Of a DNA stretch of 64,000 nt, positions 46,305 to 57,962 are shown in pieces. Origin of the DNA: Emydura subglobosa (lineage: Eukaryota > Chordata > Testudines > Chelidae). The stretch's first letter is position 1, and each line of letters starts with the position of its first letter. The notes beneath the pieces were generated by a model, which searched no databases, was not told the origin of the DNA, and saw nothing but the letters and a program-made list of their open reading frames with translations. The stretch is from NCBI GenBank assembly GCA_007922225.1, contig ML679946.1, positions 95,982,759 through 96,046,758 of the forward strand. The letters are read 5' to 3'. A program made the position numbers and the translations under genes.

Positions 46305-46724
46305 GGGTATGTCTACACTGCAGACTGAAGTCGATTTACTTTAAATCAACTTTCACCTGCTGAATTTTAGAAGTCACAGGAGTGTGATCACACCACGCTC
46401 CTTCTGCCAGGCTCTTGCATTCCCACTCACCACGCTTGGGTCGACGTTCAAAGCAGTGCACCATGGATAGCTATCCCACAGGGCAACTAGGTGCAGAGGC
46501 TTTTGGGAAGCTTGTCATCCTCCCATAATGCAACGTGCTGCGTCCCCCTCCCTTCTTGTCCCAAACAAACTGCAAACGCTTTTTCGCATCATTTTTCTAT
46601 GCCGCACGCACACTGTTGCTGGAGAGACATAGAGCCCACTCAATTCTGCACTATCATTGTGAACATCACAAATACTTCACGACTTATCCTGCAGTATTGT
46701 CAAAGACGAGAGAGGAGCTGCAGC

Positions 46725-47784
46725 ATGGAAAATAGGGATGTTACTGAGGCCGCCCTGCTACAAGCCATAGAGCGGAACAATTCCCGTTTGCTGCAGGCTG
46801 TCACACATCATCTTCAGTCTGTGGAGCGCTGGTTCCGGTCCTGGGAAACAAGCACAGATTGGTAGGATCGCATTGTTATGAAGGTGTGGGATGATGAGCA
46901 GTGGCTGCAGAATTTTCATATGTGAAAGGCCACTTTCTTTGAACTTTGCACGGAGCTGTCCCCAGCCCTGAAACATGTGAATACTCACTTGAGACCAGCT
47001 CTGACAATGGAGAAGCGAGTGGCCAACATTCTGTGAAAGCTGGCAACCCCAGACTGCTGCCGCTCAGTTGGGAATCAATTCGGAGTCGGTAAATCCACCA
47101 TTGGAGTTGCTGTGATGCAAGTGTGCAGGGCCATCAGTAGGCTTCTGCTAAGAAGGGTAGTGACATGCAGGACATAGTGACAGGTTTGCTTCAATGGGAT
47201 TTCCAAACTGTGGGGGAGGAGCAATAGATGGCATGCATATCCCTGTCCTAACACCTGACCACCTTGCCACAGAGTACATAATACAGAAGGGATACTTCTC
47301 AATGGTGTTGCAGGCCCTTGTGGATCACAGGAGTCATTTCACCAACATCAGTGTGGGGTGATCTGGAAAGGTGCATGATGTGTGCATCTTTAGGAATTCT
47401 GATCTGGTCAGTAAGATGCAGGACGGCACTTTCTTCCCTGACCAAAAATAAACATTGGGGATGTGAAAATGCCAATAGTGATGCTGGGGGATCCTGCATA
47501 CCTCTTTCGTCCTTAGCTAATGAAGCCCTACACCAGGCACCTGGACAGAGAGAAGGAGTTTCAATAACAGGCTCAGCAAGTGTAGAATGGTGATGGAATG
47601 TGCATTTGGCCATTTAAAAGCCAGATGGAGATGTCTGCTTACCAGGCTTGACATCAGTGAAAAGAACATCCCATCAGTTATATCTGCATGCTGTGTGCTC
47701 CATAATTTGTGTAAAACAAAGGGGGAAAAGTTCCCCCAGGATTGGGCCATGGAGGTTGATTGGCTGCTCAAAATTTGCAACTAG
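46725..47784 (+). pseudogene. Harbinger DDE transposase, broken
   Basis: The start codon ATG at 46725 is intact (MENRDVTEAALLQAIERNN). The frame is then cut by stops at 46863 (TAG), 46923 (TGA) and 47034 (TGA). The helix-turn-helix region (VGNQFGVGKSTIGVAV) at about 47075-47120 stays in frame. After about 47165 the catalytic blocks lie in shifted frames. The last block, VMECAFGHLKARWRCLLTRL, starts at 47587. This corresponds to the relic at 4128 and gives about 60% of the family's usual 350 residues in pieces. The intact protein would be a nuclear DNA-cutting enzyme working with the Myb-like partner. Confidence 0.88.
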
Positions 47785-48086
47785 CCTGATTCCAGCGCTA
47801 CGCTCAGAGCCAACCGCGGGGTGCTTCGACTTCGGGAAGCATTGAAAAACTGGTTTGGCAATGAACTGCAGTAATGTATGTCTGTGCTGTGCCTTTATTT
47901 CCCATCTCCCACACTCGCTCCAGCAGCTCCCTCCCCTTCTCTTTCCACTCAAGCTATGAATGAATAAAGACAGATGTTTTTTAATGCTACAAAGTTTTAT
48001 TTGTGACCCATTTTAATGGGGGGAAAGGAGGATAACTTAACATTGTAAAGTGTCACTGTGCAAGCAACTGTGGTTGTGTGTAGTTC

Positions 48087-49946
48087 TTAAAGGGGCCGTC
48101 GCGTCCTCCTGCTCACCTCCAGCGGTGTGGAGCGCAGCACGTACTGCATCCTGCTCAGTCTCCTCCTTGACCACTTGTGGGTGGGGGCTGATAACAAAGC
48201 AATAGGCAGCAGAAGGAGTCTGTCCTGCCACTGCTCTTCTTGGAGCTCTACCAGATGCCTCAGCATGTCGGACTGATCCCTCATAATACGCAACATCTCC
48301 TGTTGCATATCACACTCCTGATCCTGTACAGATCTTCTGTGTTCCATGTCCATGTGTAGTTTTTCAGTCAAGGACATCCTCTAGGCTCTGAGCTCTGTGT
48401 CAGCAGCCGTGGAGGTGTTCATAGTTCGCTGAACATGTCATCTTGAGGGTTTTTTTTCTGCTTCCTGATCTGGGAAAGTCTTTCAGATGGATTTCAGCAA
48501 GGGGGGCGGGGGCGAAGGCTGAGGTGTCTACTGTAAGAAAAGCAAAGCACAAAGTTGCCATTGTTAGCAGAACCAAAGTAGTAAAGGAAATGTTACAATG
48601 TAAAAAGTACTCCCCTTCATGTTCACAAGGCTAAGCCGGACGCACATTCTATTCTGTATATCTCAGAAGGGTCGGACTGGCATTACATACATGGTAAGCT
48701 AGGGACCCTTGCATCTGTGATAGAGAGGCTTCAATAGCACTAAAATCCACAATCCACACTTGAGCAAAGAGAGGGACCACTGGGCTCCTGTAACATGCCA
48801 AAGACTGGTTTTGGAAGAGGTGGGCAGAACAGATTAGAGGACACTGTGCGTGAATTGTAGCGGCAGAAAACATAGGGCAACTGGTGTCCTGACCTGTAAT
48901 ACCCATTGCAACAGTACTAGGACTAGGAATAGTCTTGAGGAGGCGCCCAGGGGCCCTGTCCACGGCACAGGAATAAAATGGAGTGACTGTATTGGTCGGA
49001 TACTTGCGCCATCTTCCCGAGGTGACCATGTGTGATATCAGTCTCTTGAGGGTAACGTAGGCGGAAAGGGAAGATTTGCTGCAAGCAAACAGGCCTGGCC
49101 CTTATGCTGCTATGCTGTGTTTTGCAATGATGTCTGCTCATTTAATAGCAGAGTGGTGGGGAAAAGTATCCTAATGTGGCAGAAGAAATGAGGCTGATCT
49201 TCCCAGAAATCATCTGCAAAGGTTAACAGATCACCTACATGAAAGTTTCCTTGAGATATCGACAGAGGATTCTCGGAGCATACCTCTGCACATAAATAGT
49301 TTGTTCTGGGAGTAAACCTCCACTGAAGTTTGCCATCACCCGGTAAGACCTTCTCCTCAAAAACACAAACTCCTTTAAGAAGCTGGATTGGGGACATAAC
49401 TGTAAAAAAAAGATTTGCCACACACACTCACCAGATGTGCCTTCCCTTGCATCTCGATCAGTACTGCTGTATTGTGTGTGGCTGGACTGCTCTGGGGTAA
49501 TGAACAGGTCCTGGCTCTCAGGGAGAATGGATACCCCAGATCTCCTGCACCCTGCTCTCCTCATCCTCCTCATCCACAGAGTCCTCCTCATTCGTCTTGG
49601 ACTGGGATTCTTCAGAGGTATTGATGCTGCGTGGTGGCACAGTGGTGGGGTCCCCACCAAGAATTAAAAGCAGCTCCTCGTAAAAGCGGTATGTTTTGAG
49701 CAAGGAGCCAGAATGGCTGTGAGATTTCCTAGTTTTCTGATAAGCCTGCCTCAGCTCTTTGATCTTAACGTGGCACTGCTGCGCATCCCTGTTGTGCCCC
49801 TTCTCCAACATGCTGTGAGATATCATCTCGTAGATATTTAAATTTCTTTTGCTGGCTCCGAGCTGAGCCAGAACAGACTCTTCACCCACAGACTGATGAG
49901 ATCCAAGACCTCTGGTCGACTCCAAGCTGGAGTGCATTTGGGCCAT
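48087..49946 (-). pseudogene. Harbinger Myb/SANT-like DNA-binding protein, two exons
   Basis: Exon 1 starts at ATG 49946. Residues about 25-90 form a trihelix Myb-type domain (NIYEMISHSMLEKGHNRDAQ, QCHVKIKELRQAYQKTRKS, FYEELLLILGG), followed by an acidic linker. The frame stops at 49518, while the following linker text (SQDLFITPEQSS) continues in another frame, so a frameshift broke the gene. A GTGAGT donor starts at 49431 and a pyrimidine-rich acceptor ending in AG is at 48531, giving a 901-bp intron. Exon 2 encodes a glutamine- and methionine-rich coiled coil (LHMDMEHRRSVQDQECDMQ). In the family this protein binds the ends and brings in the transposase. Confidence 0.82.
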
Positions 49947-50340
49947 GAAGTCGCCATGAGCAGTTCAGCTACAAAGCTCTCTCCGTGCTGTCTAAACTGG
50001 AAATGGAAATTCAAAATTTCCCGGGGCTTGAGGAGCTATTTCCTGTTTACGTGGCCACATTACAGCAGAGTGTGAATGTCCACAGCAGTCACAACGGGGC
50101 ATTATGGGATACCTCCCAGAGGTCAATGGCATTGATTTACGTTGTGTTCTGCCTACACTGACGCAAATTCGAACCATGGAATTCAAATTCAGTGCTACAC
50201 CACTTGCAGAGGTGGTTTTATTAGGTCGACTTTTACCACGCTTTAAATCAACGGAACTTACGTGCCAGTGGAGACGCATACTTTAGGGGGTCGACGTAAG
50301 CGGCGTTACATCAACCTCCATTGCCAATGTAGACCAGGCC

Positions 50341-51355
50341 TCAGTATGTTGGTGGCAGTAGCAAGCTGTTATTGCCCATGTGCACCAATCACTAGAGGGA
50401 GACATGTCACACTTAACCAGTATGAGATGCATCCCCTAGCCAGGCAGATCTAAATGCCTGCAGTTTGCATGGAGGGGATTGTGTCCACAGCCCGAGTCCA
50501 AAGACACGCAGTCGGCACTTTACCTGTTCTGAGAATAGCTGTGTCACTGTTTCTCTTCTTTTCAGTTTATTTTACTTTCTCCAATTTTTGTGCCTTCCGA
50601 ATTTAAATTTACCAAGTCTCTCATTAAAATGAAAATCAAAATGACAGGACTCTTATAGCACAGCAAAGATATTTCTAAAACAGCAACAGTTTACCAATGG
50701 TTATGACTGACTAAAGCATACCAATTCCTGGGGTATTTAGCACTTTGTTCTCTGCCTTCAAAATGTTGCAACAGCTGCCATTCAGCAAATGTTTTTGCTC
50801 TGAATTGCTTGCTATTAGTCTAAAGTTGAACAATTAGACCAGTGAAGGATTCAAGAAGTGGAGGATGATAGATGAGCTGTAGCAATTTACAAGGACATAA
50901 TCCCATCTCAATATTTGAAATACATCATAGAGCGCTCGAGTGATCATGTTGTGTCTTTGGTCTCTCTCTCTCTCTCTCTCTCCATACAGCCATAAAAAAA
51001 AGTAAAGTATTAACATCAGATTTTGTGGACTTACAGAAGATGTCAATGAATGGAATGCCCAAGGTATCGACATATTCACATTGTCTATGAACTGGCAATA
51101 AGCTTGGGTAAGAAGAAAGTTACCAGTGGCATCATGGTAGACTTTAATATATTTTCAATCCACTTCCTACTCGCCAGTCTAAAGCCGGCACTGACAGGAC
51201 CATGTAAAACACACCAGGGCAATAACAGACACATCACGCTCAGCTGATCACAAAAGTTAGACTCATGTGACATTGTTCCATCACAAGGTACCAACACTTC
51301 GGTGACAGCTGCAGGAGTTTATCAGAACCACTGTCACATCCATCTCCATTTCTAA
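50341..51355. other. No gene seen; CT repeat at 50961-50982
   Basis: A (CT)11 microsatellite lies at 50961-50982. The rest is unique. Confidence 0.45.
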
Positions 51356-53230
51356 TAGAGTCATAGATTTTCAGGGCAGAAGGGACCATCATGATCATCT
51401 AGTTTGACCTCCTGCACATTGCAGGTCACAACCTAGCCCACCCACTCCTGTATTAGACCCATAACTTCTGGCTGAGTTACTGAAGTCCTCAAATCAAGAT
51501 TTAAAGATTTAAAATGACAGAGAATCCTCCATTTAATCTAGTTTAAACGTGCAAGTGACCCAGGCTCCATGCTACAGAGGAAGGTGAAAAACCACAGGGT
51601 CTCTGCCAATCTGACCTGAGGGAAAATTCCTTCCTGACCCCAAATACGGTTATCAATTGGACCCTGAGCATTTCAGCAAGACCCAACAGCCAGACACCTG
51701 GGAAAGAACTTTTTGTAGAAACTCAGAGCTCTCTCCATCTAGTGTCCTATCACTGGGCGTTGGAGATATTTGTTACTAGCAGTTGCAGATCTCATCATCC
51801 CCTCCATAAACTCATCAAGCTTGGTCTTGAAGCCAGCTAGGTTTTTTGCCCCACTGCTTCCCTTGGAAAACTGATCCAGAACTTCACTCCTCTGATGGTT
51901 AGAAACCTTTGTCTAATTACAAGCCTAAACTTCTTAATGGACAGTTTATATCCATTTGTTCTTGTGTCAACATAAATAATTCCTCTCTCTCCCTGGTATT
52001 TCTCCCTCTGATGTATTTATTGAGAGCAATCATATCTCCCCTCAACCATCTTTTGGTTAGGCTAAACAAGCCAAGATCTTTGAGTCTCCTCTCATAAGGT
52101 AGGGTTTCCATTCCTTTGATCATCCTAGTAGTCCTTCTCTGCACCTATTCCAGTTTAAATTAATCTTTCTTAAACATGGGAGACCAGAAATGCGCACAGT
52201 ATTTCAGAGGAGGTCTCACCAGTGCCTTGTATAATGGTCCTATCTCTATTAGAAATACCTCACCTGATGTATCCTAAGATTGCATTAGCTTTTTTCATGG
52301 CTGCATCACATTGGAGGCTCATAGTCATCCTGTGATAGACTAACACACCCAGGTTTTTCCCTTCCTTTGTGGCTTCCAAATGATAAGACCACAGCTTACA
52401 GCAAAAATTCTTGTTGTTAGTCCCTAAGTGCATGATCTTGCACTTTGCAGTATTAAATTTCATCCCATTTCTATTACTTCACTTTTCAAGGTTGTCCAGA
52501 TCTTCTTGTATGATATTACGGTCCTTCTCTGTGCTGGTAATAGTCCCCAACTTTGTGTCATCTTCCAATTTTATTGGCACATTCCCACTTTTTGTGCCAA
52601 GGTCATTAATAAAAGTGTTAAATAGATTGGTTTGAAGATTGAGCTCTGAGGAACTCCACTAGTGATCTTCTTCCAGCCTGAGAGTTCACCTTTCAGTATG
52701 ACCTGTTGTACTCTCCCCTGTAACCAAGTCCTTATCCACCTTTCAGTTCTCATTTTAATCCCCATCTCCTCCAATTTAACTAATAATTTCCTGAGTGGAA
52801 CTGTACCCAAAGCCTTACTGAAATCCAGGTAGATTAGATCTAGTGCATTTCCTTTGTCTAAAAAATCAGTTATCTTCTCATAGAAAGAGATCAGGTTGGT
52901 CTGGCATGATCTACCTTTTGTAAAACTAAGTTGTATTTTATCCCAGTTACCATTTACCTCTATGTCTTTAACTATTTTGCTTTCAAAATTTGTTCCAAGA
53001 TCTTGCATACAATTGAGATTAAACTAATAGGCGTGTAGTTTCCAGGATCAATATTTTCCTGTTTCTTAAAAATATGTACTATATTAGCGATTCTTCAGTC
53101 ATAGGGTACGACCCAAGTTCATGGATTCATTAAAAATCCTTGGTATTGGGCTTGTAATTTCACATGCCTGTTCTTTAATATTCTTGGATGGAGATATTCC
53201 AGGTCCTCTGATTTCTGTATCACTTCTTCC
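51356..53230 (-). mobile_element. L3/CR1 LINE, 5'-truncated
   Basis: Read on the minus strand from about 53230 down, it covers the palm part of reverse transcriptase, the C-terminal ORF2 tail and the 3' untranslated region, ending near 51356 with CTATGACTCTATTAG. The pieces lie in different frames. The element is about 1.9 kb of a family that is normally several kb long. Confidence 0.87.
51917..53008 (-). pseudogene. LINE reverse transcriptase ORF2 relic
   Basis: The segment 53008-52571 shows reverse transcriptase blocks: FTKGRSCQTNLISFYEKIT, then DLIYLDFSKAL with its catalytic aspartate, and SGVPQSSIFKPI. The expected FADD-type second catalytic block is not found in the same frame. Segment 52463-52260 has MKFNTAKCKIMHLG and GVLVYHRMTMSLQC, the post-palm region. 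Segment 52144-51917 carries the MQRRTTRMIKGMETLPYERR tail. The three pieces are in separate frames, so it is dead. Confidence 0.85.
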
Positions 53231-53548
53231 CTTATGTCTCTCAAAGTCTACTTAAACATCTTTCTGAAACATGTATCTGGCACCGTAACAACATTCTTAG
53301 TCTCATATGCTTATGATGGGTGGGAAGCTCTTTTTGTGAGAGATATAACCACATGGTTTGAGAGCTGATGTCATTTCTTGTCCCATATCTTCGAGCTTCT
53401 GCTGTGTGAGACGCATCAAATGATTGGCCACGCTGCTGAGCTTACATACTGTCTCATGAATATCGCCAGTAGGAGCCTGATGTGCATGCATTTCCAATAG
53501 AAATCCCCTCTTCCGTTCATGTTTTTAATTAGTGTGTGTAAATTTGTG
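53231..53548. other. No gene seen
   Basis: The minus frame at 53303-53497 has no family match. Possibly the outer edge of the LINE. Confidence 0.35.
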
Positions 53549-53616
53549 GTGAAATCCTGGCTCCACTGCAGTCAATGGCAAATGTCCCATTAACTTAAAT
53601 GGAGCCAGGATTTCAT
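53549..53616. repeat. Near-perfect palindrome, TCAATGG family
   Basis: GTGAAATCCTGGCTCCACTG pairs with the complement of AATGGAGCCAGGATTTCAT. The arms are about 30 bp around a short loop. Confidence 0.75.
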
Positions 53617-54040
53617 TCGTGGTGTCCCATTAAACTGTCATCATTACTACCATGCAATCTGGGGAAAGGAGAGTATTTGGATTTGACTTTGTTCATCATG
53701 AGTTCCTTCTAGATGTCCCCTAGTGTTTTATCTGTCTTGCTGCTGCCAGTATTAGTATACTCAAAATGCCACCAGTACCTTCTGCAGCGATTTATTTCAC
53801 TTCTGCAGTGGAATAATTTATTTGGACAGGGGTTTCTCATTGAGTGTTTGTATTATGGTAATGCCTAAAAGCCCGCTTAAAGTTTGGGGTTCCATAGTGC
53901 TAGGTGCTGTACAAGTGCATGAGAACCAGTTCCTATAAAAGAGTTTCTAATCTAAACAGAAAAGTCAGACAAAGGGTGGAAGAAAGCCTACTAAACTCCA
54001 CTTTGCAGATGGGGGGAGCTATATTTAGGCATGGAAGGCA
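53617..54040. other. No gene seen; old LINE-tail text near 53880
   Basis: GGGGTTCCATAGTGCTAGG and GTGCTGTACAAGTGC resemble the repeat at 31617. Otherwise unique. Confidence 0.35.
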
Positions 54041-54142
54041 ACATTTTCAAAAGCACTCAAGTGATTTAGGAGCATAAATCCCATTGAAAATCAATAGGAC
54101 CTATGTTCCTAAGTCAAGTAGGCGTTTTTTGAAAATTTTAAC
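54041..54142. repeat. Palindromic repeat, TTTTCAAA family
   Basis: ACATTTTCAAAAGCACTCAA on the left and TTTTTTGAAAATTTTAAC on the right are inverted, with ATCCCATTGAAAATCAATAG near the centre. Confidence 0.6.
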
Positions 54143-54198
54143 AGTAAATAGTTAGCCTGAATTTCAGCGTTGCTGAGCATCCATTGCTCCTTCTTGAA

Positions 54199-54449
54199 GA
54201 TGTGTCTACACAGCAGCTGGGCCAGCGCTTCCCCATGCAGGTAGTCAGACAGGTGTTAGCCGTGGCAGCACAATTCCGTGTCTGAGTACAATCCTGCCTG
54301 AGGCACGCAGATGGCTAGTGGCTAGCTCGAGCCACTGCCCGTACCACCGTGGCCACACTACTATTTTTAGCATGTTAGCTTGAGCTAGCTAGCACGTGTC
54401 TGTCCAGCCGGGCTGTGAAACCCCTTCCCAGCAGCTGTGTAGACTAACC
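54199..54449. mobile_element. MITE with GTCTACACAGC ends
   Basis: GTCTACACAGCAGCTGGG on the left is matched by CCCAGCAGCTGTGTAGAC on the right, a near-perfect 18-bp inverted end. The interior has paired GCTAGC-rich palindromes. Confidence 0.7.
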
Positions 54450-54803
54450 TCGAGAGACAGACACAGATCCAAAAAAGCCTTTCCATCAATGGGAGCTCTG
54501 GCCATGCTGCTGTTGTGAAAAACAGGCTACTTATTTAAGTGCCAAATATCTATTTTCTTTTCTGTGCATGTGTATTTCATGCTGGGATTTAGCTCTAAGT
54601 TTTGACGCTGGTTTAAAAACTAGATTATATACATACACACACACACAAATATATACACAGAGAGAGAAGGAGTGCAAATGACCCTGAAGTGTCTGAGATA
54701 TGCAGTGATGGCTCAGGCTAGTTTTGAGCTAGAGAGGACAAGTCCCAGCTGTGAAGAACAGGGAGATGGTTGAGAATTGCAGTGCAAACTTATTTTAGGC
54801 CTT
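54450..54803. other. No gene seen; AC repeat near 54632-54648
   Basis: A short (AC)n run and a GAGAGAGA run. Unique elsewhere. Confidence 0.4.
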
Positions 54804-55033
54804 GGGTCAAATTTTCAAAGGCTCCTAAGTGAGTTAGGTGCCTAAGTCCCGTTTTCAAAAATGACAGGCACTTAGGTCCAGATCTTCAAAGATATTTCAG
54901 TACTTAACTCCACTGAAATCAATGGGAGTTAGGCATCTAAATACCATTGAGGATCTTGGGTTCATGGCCTGTCACTTTTGAAAATGGGACGGAGGCTCCC
55001 AAATCACTCAAGCACTTTTGAAAATTTTACCCC
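54804..55033. repeat. Palindromic repeat, TTTTCAAA family, 230 bp
   Basis: GGGTCAAATTTTCAAAGGC on the left pairs with the complement of GGGGTAAAATTTTCAAAAG on the right. CCGTTTTCAAAAATGACAGG and CCTGTCACTTTTGAAAATGG pair further in. The centre is CCACTGAAATCAATGGGAG. This is the fullest copy in the window. Confidence 0.7.
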
Positions 55034-57962
55034 TAGTCTGTGCTGGAGATTATGCCTGGTTTCAGTAATTTATGGTAGGTGAACTAGTGCAGCCCCTGTA
55101 ATAGACAGGCAAAGGTACTGTTTTCCCTAGTGGAGTTTACCCCAATGCCAAGCAAGAAGAAACTTCACTGCAGCAAACTGCACTTTATAGCCATTTACCC
55201 TGTCTATACTAAGGTTTGCACACTAGCTGCTGGTCATTGGTTGCTCAGATCAGGCTAATCCCTACTGTAAACACAGTTTAAGCCTAAATACAGTGACATT
55301 GAAGAATTAAATCAAGCACCAAAGGGAAAGAAAATAGGTGAAAGCTCTGCAGCAGCAAATTTCAAAGTTGTGTGATGACGTGTGTCAAAATCCCCAGAAG
55401 GAAATGTGTTTTGTTTACCAAAAAAAAAAAAAAATCTTATCTGAAAATCAGTAACAATATTAGGAGAGTCAACAACATCGCCTACAAAGAGGAAAAAAGA
55501 AACCTTGCTCTGATATCTCTATAAAACAACATCTTAAAGGAAGAGTCTGATGCTTGTTGAAGTCAGAGTCCTATTGGGATTCCAATTTACGGAAACACAG
55601 TGACAAAAATGTTACACTAGAGATACAGCTAAACTTTTGAGTTTTAATGACTATGTTGATCAGAGGAGAGAGAGAGAGAGAGAAACAGGAAAAAAAATCC
55701 CTTTATGATCATATAAATATAAAAGTGCTTAAGAGATGAGAAATGTTGACTTATAAATTAGGATGCATAAAAGCAAGTATTAATTTTGTATTTTGGAAGT
55801 TATTATTTTACACTGCATCTATATCATAATCTCTGCCTGGTGGGATTTATAAAAGGATGTCTTATTGCTGCAAATTAAACGCTTAAAAAACCACCACCAA
55901 CCAACCACTCGCATTGTCCCACCATTTACAAAATCTGTTTGGTGTGATGCATTGCTGTGACTTTCCTGGGTTCATTTGAACTGAAGTCAGTTTTGAGATC
56001 AATGCCCAAGACTGCTTTCATGCATGTCTTGAAGTAAATTTCCCTCTTTGGAATTTTGAAGTTGTTCATTGCTGTCTTCTGTTATGTTGCAGAGATAGCG
56101 GACAGGCACCTGGTGGCCGTATTCTGCTTTATGTTGGTCTAGTTCTGTCCTAGCTAGGTTCGGGTAGGTTCATCTTAGAGCAGCCTCAGAGCTGCTTTCT
56201 ATGGCACCCAGCTGCAATGGCCTCCAAAGGGCTGTTCTTGCAACACAGATCACCGAGGTACGGCAGCTCTCTGGCGACATCCCCCTTCCCTGGCCATACC
56301 TCTGACCTGCTCCCTACACTGGGGATTACAAGGTGGTCGATGTGGGCCTGGCCATATGCTGCCTGGGAATTCCATTATATTCATGGAATCCCTAGGCAGC
56401 TGATGACAGTGTCTTGCCTGGCTGCTTGGCTCCACCAGAACAGTATGTACCAGCCACTGGACAGAGGGAGTGCAAAATTCTCTCTTTATTTACTTTATTT
56501 ACTTACCGTCATGCATTTTTAAACAACAGCTTCATGCTGATTCATTATGATCAGAGATTTTGATGGCTCCACCTTGTTAGGCTGAGCCACCTAGCACTTG
56601 CTGATTGGTAAAATCCAATGCAGTATGCTTTCCTCTCTTTTGATCTACTTTTTTTCACAGTCCACTTGTTTACTGAATCATCTAGGTGCTGAATCTTTAT
56701 GCATATGAGATAAGGAATTTTCAGATCTGGGAAGGCAGACATGACATTTAAACAAGCATTCATCAAAGGCAAAGTAATGTGATTTTGTAGCCTAATTAAA
56801 CATAGTATTCCACTAATAGCCATTTTAAAGCTTCGTCACTTGCTACAAAGCTGACTCACCAGTTGATTCATCGGTTAAGTTGCTTCTCGCTGTTTCTCCC
56901 TGATTGGCAGCCAAATCGTCTCCTGTGAACAGGAAACCCTGAAAGTTTGCAAACAGCAGTTTTCATCTCTCTCCCCCAGTATGATTCCCACCAGGAGGAA
57001 GGGGAACCCAAGTCAGTTAGGGTAGTGAGGCAGCTTTTGGATGTCATGCCTGGCTTCATCAGAAGCAGGACAGAGCAGAAATCTCATGATGCAGCCTGTT
57101 CTCACTGGCAAAGTTGTGAGCCCAGTAATTTGGAGACTTTGTATAAGGTAAGAATTCAAACCCTTGGGGGCTTTTGGAAATGGAAATTTGGAGTCTGAGG
57201 TTTGCCATCATTATGGAAGAAGGAACACAGTGAGAAGAAATGCCTCTGTCACACAGGATCCTTGGCTGTGTTTTCAATCTATTATAAAATAGAGCAACCT
57301 GAGGGCTGCTCTGACACGCCACAAGGGAGTACAGGTTAGCAGCGGGATCTGGGAAGTGCAAGGAGAGAGATTTAAGCCACATTTGTGCAATACCCCTGAC
57401 CTGCAGTACATGTGGGCCAGCTTCCCCCTAGGATCCAACCTGGAATTCGCAAGAGCTATAATTATTTCATGTTTGCTTCCACATAAAATTAGAAGTTTAA
57501 AAAACCCCATCCCCGCAACTTGATTTCCTTTTCATGCAAAGCTGTCTGCTTTCAAGTGATCCCACTGGCTGTCCGAGCAGAAATTCAGGTCACAAATCAC
57601 TGGCTTTGACACATGAATCTCATAATCAGCAACTTGCTGCTGAAAAACAGGTTCATTTAGTTCCTTATTTGTTCTTTAAGAGGTCAGCGCTGCACAAGGT
57701 TTACGTTTCACTTTAGCATAGAGCTAGAGATAAGTCAAATCAGTGTGAAATAGGTCAGCCCCCCACTAATCCTCCTGTGTAGTGCTTCCTCTTCCTCACC
57801 TTCAATACTACGAAGGGGCTGATCCTGCAGGGGACATTGGAGCATGCAAAGAATGCATGATGGGACCTTAAACATATACAGCGGTGTGGTGGCTGGAAGC
57901 CATACCCTGCATGGGAAGGAGCAGAGCATAAAGACTCTTTGGAGGAATTCTGACACATTTAT
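55034..57962. other. No gene seen; simple repeats only
   Basis: Poly-A at 55420-55434 and a (GA)n run at about 55667-55683. 55690-55870 is AT-rich. Short frames at 56217-57965 have no domain. Confidence 0.45.

Larger units (their letters stand above)
46305..50340 (+). mobile_element. PIF/Harbinger transposon, near full length (4.04 kb)
   Basis: Inverted ends are GGGTATGTCTACACTGCAG and the complement of GGCCTGGTCTACATTGG. Inside are a plus-strand transposase relic and a convergent minus-strand two-exon Myb/SANT-like gene, which is the standard two-gene Harbinger layout. The two genes end near 47800-48090 with AATAAA-type signals between them. The flanking triplets (TGT and TCA) do not match, so the target duplication is eroded. 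Both genes carry lesions and the element is not autonomous now. Confidence 0.9.

Noticed and set aside
50341..50343. TCA after the Harbinger at 46305-50340 as a target duplication
   Set aside because: The corresponding left triplet is TGT, so no matching pair can be claimed.
53549..53616. A microRNA hairpin
   Set aside because: The hairpin shares its core with several dispersed repeats in the window, so a palindromic repeat explains it. No evidence of a processed product can be seen.
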